Assembly (NCBI RefSeq): GCF_000718305.1
Contig: NZ_JOFQ01000014.1
Span: 124,001 to 188,000 of the forward strand
Reading direction: 5' to 3'
Origin: Streptomyces niger
GTDB taxonomy: Bacteria; Actinomycetota; Actinomycetes; Streptomycetales; Streptomycetaceae
DNA length: 64,000 nucleotides
Shown here: positions 61,466 to 64,000 of the stretch, one piece after another
Layout of the letters: every line of letters begins with the position of its first letter
Numbering within the stretch: the first letter of the stretch is position 1
Position numbers and translations under genes: made by a program
Notes under the pieces: model-generated
Told to the model about the DNA's origin: nothing
The model's database searches: none
Seen by the model: only the letters and a program-made list of their open reading frames with translations

Positions 61466-62179
61466 GTGTACCGGGAACGGCCGTCCGAGCTGCCCGGCGC
61501 GGTCGTGTGGACCAAGTCCCCGGAACCGGCGCCACGCCCCGTGCTGCCCGACGGCTGCACGGACCTGATCTGGTACGACGGCCGGCTGCTGGTCGCGGGG
61601 CCGGACACCCGTGCCCACCTGCCGCAGCCTCCCGAGCGCGCCCCGGAGTCGCCGGTCGTCGGCCTGCGCTTCGCCCCGGGACAGGGCCCCGCCGTCTTCG
61701 GGGTGCCCGCGCACGTACTCCGTGATCTGCGCGTCCCCCTCGACGACCTGTGGCCGGCGAGCCGGGTGCGGCGGCTGGCCGACGAGCTGGCCGAGGCCAC
61801 CCGACCGGCCGGGAACGGCACGCCCGGCCGGCTTCTGGAGGCGGTGGCCGCCGGCCGGCTGCGCGAGGGGGCCGCCCCCGACCCGGCCGGTGCCCTCATC
61901 GCGCGGGCGGCGGCCCGGGGCACACCGGTCGGCGAGCTGGCCGACGCGGTGGGCGTGGGCGAGCGCCAGCTGCACCGCCGCTGCCTGGCCGCCTTCGGGT
62001 ACGGCCCCAAGACCCTCGGCCGGGTGCTGCGCCTGGTGCGTGCCCTGGACCTGGCCCGCTCCGGCATGCCGTACGCACAGGTCGCCGCGGTCGCCGGGTA
62101 TGCCGACCAGGCCCACCTGGCGCGTGAGGTGAAGACGCTGGCAGGTGCTCCGCTGGGGGTGGTCATCGCGCCGGGATAG
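61466..62179 (+). CDS. AraC-family transcriptional regulator
   Basis: A 237-residue AraC-type regulator. The N-terminal part (LPDGCTDLIWYDGRLLVAGP) is the DUF6597-like sensor seen in many AraC proteins. The C-terminal double helix-turn-helix includes VGELADAVGVGERQLHRRCLAAFGYGPKTL and MPYAQVAAVAGYADQAHLARE. The target is unknown; the glutaminase gene starts ten bases after its stop and is a natural candidate. CAGGCT ends six bases before GTG 61466, suggesting a leaderless mRNA. Confidence 0.85.
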   Translation: MYRERPSELPGAVVWTKSPEPAPRPVLPDGCTDLIWYDGRLLVAGPDTRAHLPQPPERAPESPVVGLRFAPGQGPAVFGVPAHVLRDLRVPLDDLWPASRVRRLADELAEATRPAGNGTPGRLLEAVAAGRLREGAAPDPAGALIARAAARGTPVGELADAVGVGERQLHRRCLAAFGYGPKTLGRVLRLVRALDLARSGMPYAQVAAVAGYADQAHLAREVKTLAGAPLGVVIAPG

Positions 62180-62189
62180 CGTATGGACC

Positions 62190-63101
62190 ATGGACTACCA
62201 GGGCGTTCTGGAGGAGGTGGCGGCACACGCGAAGCCGCTCGTGCGGCAGGGGAAGGTCGCCGACTACATCCCCGCGCTGGAGCGGGTCTCGCCGGACCGC
62301 TTCGGGATCGCGCTGGCCGACATCAACGGGGACGTCTACGGGGTCGGGGACTGGGAGGTCCCGTTCTCCGTGCAGTCCGTCTCCAAGGCGTTCTCGCTCG
62401 CCCTCGTCCTGGCGGAGGGGGACCAGAGCATCTGGGAGCGGGTGGGCCGCGAGCCCTCGGGTACGCCGTTCAACTCCCTCGTGCAGCTGGAGTGGGAGCA
62501 CGGCATCCCGCGGAACCCGTTCATCAACGCCGGAGCGCTGGTCGTCACCGACCGGCTGCAGACCCTCACCGGCGACGCCTCCACCGCGATGCTGGACTTC
62601 CTGCGGGAGGAGAGCGGCAACCCGGACATCGGCTTCGACCGGGCGGTGGCCGGCTCCGAGGCCGACCACGGGGACCGGAACGCCGCGCTGGCCCACTTCA
62701 TGGCGAGCTTCGGCAACCTGGAGAACCCGGTGCCCAGCGTCATCGAGCACTACTTCTGGCAGTGCTCGATAGAGATGAGCTGCCGGGACCTGGCCACGGC
62801 CGGCGGCTTCCTCGCCCGTCACGGACTGCGCGCCGACGGGTCCCGGCTGCTGGCGGCCCGTGATGCCAAGCGGATCAACGCGGTGATGCTGACCTGCGGC
62901 ACGTACGACGCCGCGGGCGAGTTCGCGTACCGGGTGGGGCTGCCCGCCAAGAGCGGCGTGGGCGGCGGCATCGTGGCGATCGTCCCCGGGCGCTGCACGC
63001 TGTGCGTATGGAGCCCGGGGCTGGACGCGCGCGGCAACTCGGTCGCCGGCGCGGCGGCCCTGGACCACTTCACGACGCTCACCGGGTGGTCGGTGTTCTG
63101 A
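62190..63101 (+). CDS. glsA: Glutaminase A
   Basis: A 303-residue glutaminase of the serine-dependent beta-lactamase-like fold, converting glutamine to glutamate and ammonia. S63-V-S-K66 in FSVQSVSKAFSLAL is the catalytic pair; RNPFINAGALV and GMPAKSGVGGG-like VGLPAKSGVGGGIVA are further active-site blocks. TAGCGT ends seven bases before ATG 62190 and no Shine-Dalgarno is seen, so it may have its own leaderless promoter inside the end of the AraC-type gene. Confidence 0.95.
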   Translation: MDYQGVLEEVAAHAKPLVRQGKVADYIPALERVSPDRFGIALADINGDVYGVGDWEVPFSVQSVSKAFSLALVLAEGDQSIWERVGREPSGTPFNSLVQLEWEHGIPRNPFINAGALVVTDRLQTLTGDASTAMLDFLREESGNPDIGFDRAVAGSEADHGDRNAALAHFMASFGNLENPVPSVIEHYFWQCSIEMSCRDLATAGGFLARHGLRADGSRLLAARDAKRINAVMLTCGTYDAAGEFAYRVGLPAKSGVGGGIVAIVPGRCTLCVWSPGLDARGNSVAGAAALDHFTTLTGWSVF

Positions 63102-63132
63102 GGTGACGGGCCCGGCCGAGGCCGGCGCGTTG

Positions 63133-63579
63133 TCAGGGCAGCGGCGCGAAGAGGTCGACGCCGTGGCCGTCCGGGTCCAGGACGACGGCGTAACGCTGGC
63201 CCCAGACGGCGTCCCACGGCTTCTTCTCGCCGCGGTACCCGACGCCGGTCAACTCCGCGTACAGGGCGTCGACCGCCGCCGGGGCCGCGCACTCGAAGGC
63301 GAGCCCGGGTGAGTTCCCGTGGGCCGGCGTCCAGTCGGGGGCGAAGGAGCGCACCGTCTCGTAGGTGTCCCACATCAGCCGCAGCCCGCCGGGCAGCTGC
63401 GCCTCGGCGTGCGGGGCGGAGTCGGCCTCCGCCGGGATGTCCAGGCCGAGGCGCCGGTAGAAGGCGAGCGAGGCGGCCATGTCGGCGGTGACCAGGCCGA
63501 TCGCGGCGAACCGGGGCGCGGGGACGGACCGCTCGGCGGGGTTCTCGGACGTGTGGTGGGCAGTGGTTCGGTCAGTCAT
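63133..63579 (-). CDS. VOC (glyoxalase/bleomycin-resistance) family protein
   Basis: A 148-residue vicinal-oxygen-chelate protein. The two beta-alpha-beta modules open with FAAIGLVTADMAASLAFYRRLGLD and with GLAFECAAPAAVDALYAELTG; YAVVLDPDGHGVDLFAPLP is the usual end. A 22-residue polar head precedes them. Its substrate or ligand is not predictable. TACGCT ends six bases before ATG 63579 with no Shine-Dalgarno. It is convergent with glsA. Confidence 0.87.
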   Translation of the reverse strand: MTDRTTAHHTSENPAERSVPAPRFAAIGLVTADMAASLAFYRRLGLDIPAEADSAPHAEAQLPGGLRLMWDTYETVRSFAPDWTPAHGNSPGLAFECAAPAAVDALYAELTGVGYRGEKKPWDAVWGQRYAVVLDPDGHGVDLFAPLP

Positions 63580-63695
63580 GGGCCGAGCGTACGAAGGCGT
63601 GAGGCGGCCGTCTTGAACGAATCGGACGTCCCCCGCGCCGTGCACTCGTGCGGGCACTGCGCAGTCTCCAAGGGCGTACGGGCACCGCGCCGCAC

Positions 63696-64000
63696 CTACG
63701 GGCAGCGGACGATCTGGCCCGCGTAGGAGAGGTTGCCGCCGAACCCGAAGAGGAGGACCGGCGCGCCCGAGGGGACCTCGCGCCGTTCGACCAGCTTCGA
63801 GAAGGCCAGCGGTACCGACGCCGCCGAGGTGTTGCCGGACTCCACGACGTCCCGGGAGATCACCGCGTTGACCGCACCGATGCGCTCCGCGACCGGTTCG
63901 ATGATCCGCAGGTTGGCCTGGTGCAGGACCACGCCGGCCAGCTCCTCGGGGCGTACGCCGGAGCGCTCGCACACCTGCCGGGCGATGGCTGGCAGCTGGG
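63696..64000 (-). CDS. 3-oxoacyl-ACP synthase III (FabH/KAS III) C-terminal part, cut by the window
   Basis: The last 100 residues of a KAS III-type enzyme; the gene continues beyond the window. GVVLHQANLRIIEPVAERIG carries the catalytic His and SGNTSAASVPLAF the catalytic Asn of the Cys-His-Asn triad; LLFGFGGNLSYAGQIVRC is the typical end. KAS III starts fatty-acid synthesis from acyl-CoA; related enzymes also serve in natural-product pathways, so the exact role needs the missing half. Confidence 0.9.
   Translation of the reverse strand, partial: QLPAIARQVCERSGVRPEELAGVVLHQANLRIIEPVAERIGAVNAVISRDVVESGNTSAASVPLAFSKLVERREVPSGAPVLLFGFGGNLSYAGQIVRCP

Noticed and set aside
1..64000. CRISPR arrays, insertion sequences or a replication origin.
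   Set aside because: No regularly spaced repeats with unique spacers, no transposase-like protein, and no DnaA-box cluster were seen; the short tandem repeats have no spacers.

Overview
The window is a piece of high-GC actinobacterial chromosome, almost certainly Streptomyces. The evidence is the very GC-rich third codon positions, the frequent GTG starts, and a set of recognisable Streptomyces loci in one continuous order: sigR-rsrA, nrdAB behind a cobalamin riboswitch, dasR-dasABC-dasD-nagB, wblE, and sigH with its anti-sigma gene. It looks like conserved core chromosome. I see no prophage, insertion sequence, CRISPR array or biosynthetic cluster.

Layout. 1-2.4 kb: three tandem AIM24-family genes. 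2.5-12.3 kb: housekeeping and envelope genes (Nudix hydrolase, DUF2342 protein, epimerase, moaE, a PDZ/Lon-type secreted protease, a PPA1309-family protein, a large UPF0182 membrane protein). 12.3-14.6 kb: a Sel1/TPR protein gene bracketed by two identical initiator tRNA genes. 14.6-18 kb: a remnant transporter gene, then a Fur-family repressor divergent from a catalase, and a CBS protein. 18.2-22.8 kb: hisN, a TetR/SMR efflux pair, rsgA-aroA. 22.9-31.5 kb: membrane protease, SRAP protein, hydrolase, sigR-rsrA, two HD-GYP-like membrane proteins, a TPR protein and def. 31.5-38 kb: a class A penicillin-binding protein, nrdAB and an acetyltransferase. 38.1-42.8 kb: two unrelated carboxylate transporters, each with a small partner protein. 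43-50.2 kb: the das N-acetylglucosamine/chitobiose region. 50.6-56.3 kb: sensor kinase, wblE, diacylglycerol kinase, sigH and its anti-sigma gene. 56.5-64 kb: small enzymes and regulators (Na+/H+ antiporter, PLP deaminase, amidase, glutaminase, VOC protein), ending in a truncated FabH-type gene.

How the genes work together. The das region is a self-contained uptake and catabolism unit: DasR represses through two operator palindromes in front of dasA, DasABC import chito-oligosaccharides, DasD cleaves them in the cytoplasm, and NagB deaminates glucosamine-6-phosphate. nrdAB carries two layers of control, paired NrdR boxes at the promoter and a cobalamin riboswitch in the leader. sigR has an autoregulatory promoter, and rsrA overlaps it. 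Regulatory DNA is unusually readable here: a palindrome lies between the -35 and -10 boxes of the catalase and of hisN, a strong hairpin separates dasA from dasB, and about 17 genes have a -10-like hexamer 6-8 bases before the start codon, suggesting leaderless mRNAs. Five gaps carry short tandem repeats whose periods (15, 18, 21, 21 and 24 bp) are all multiples of three.
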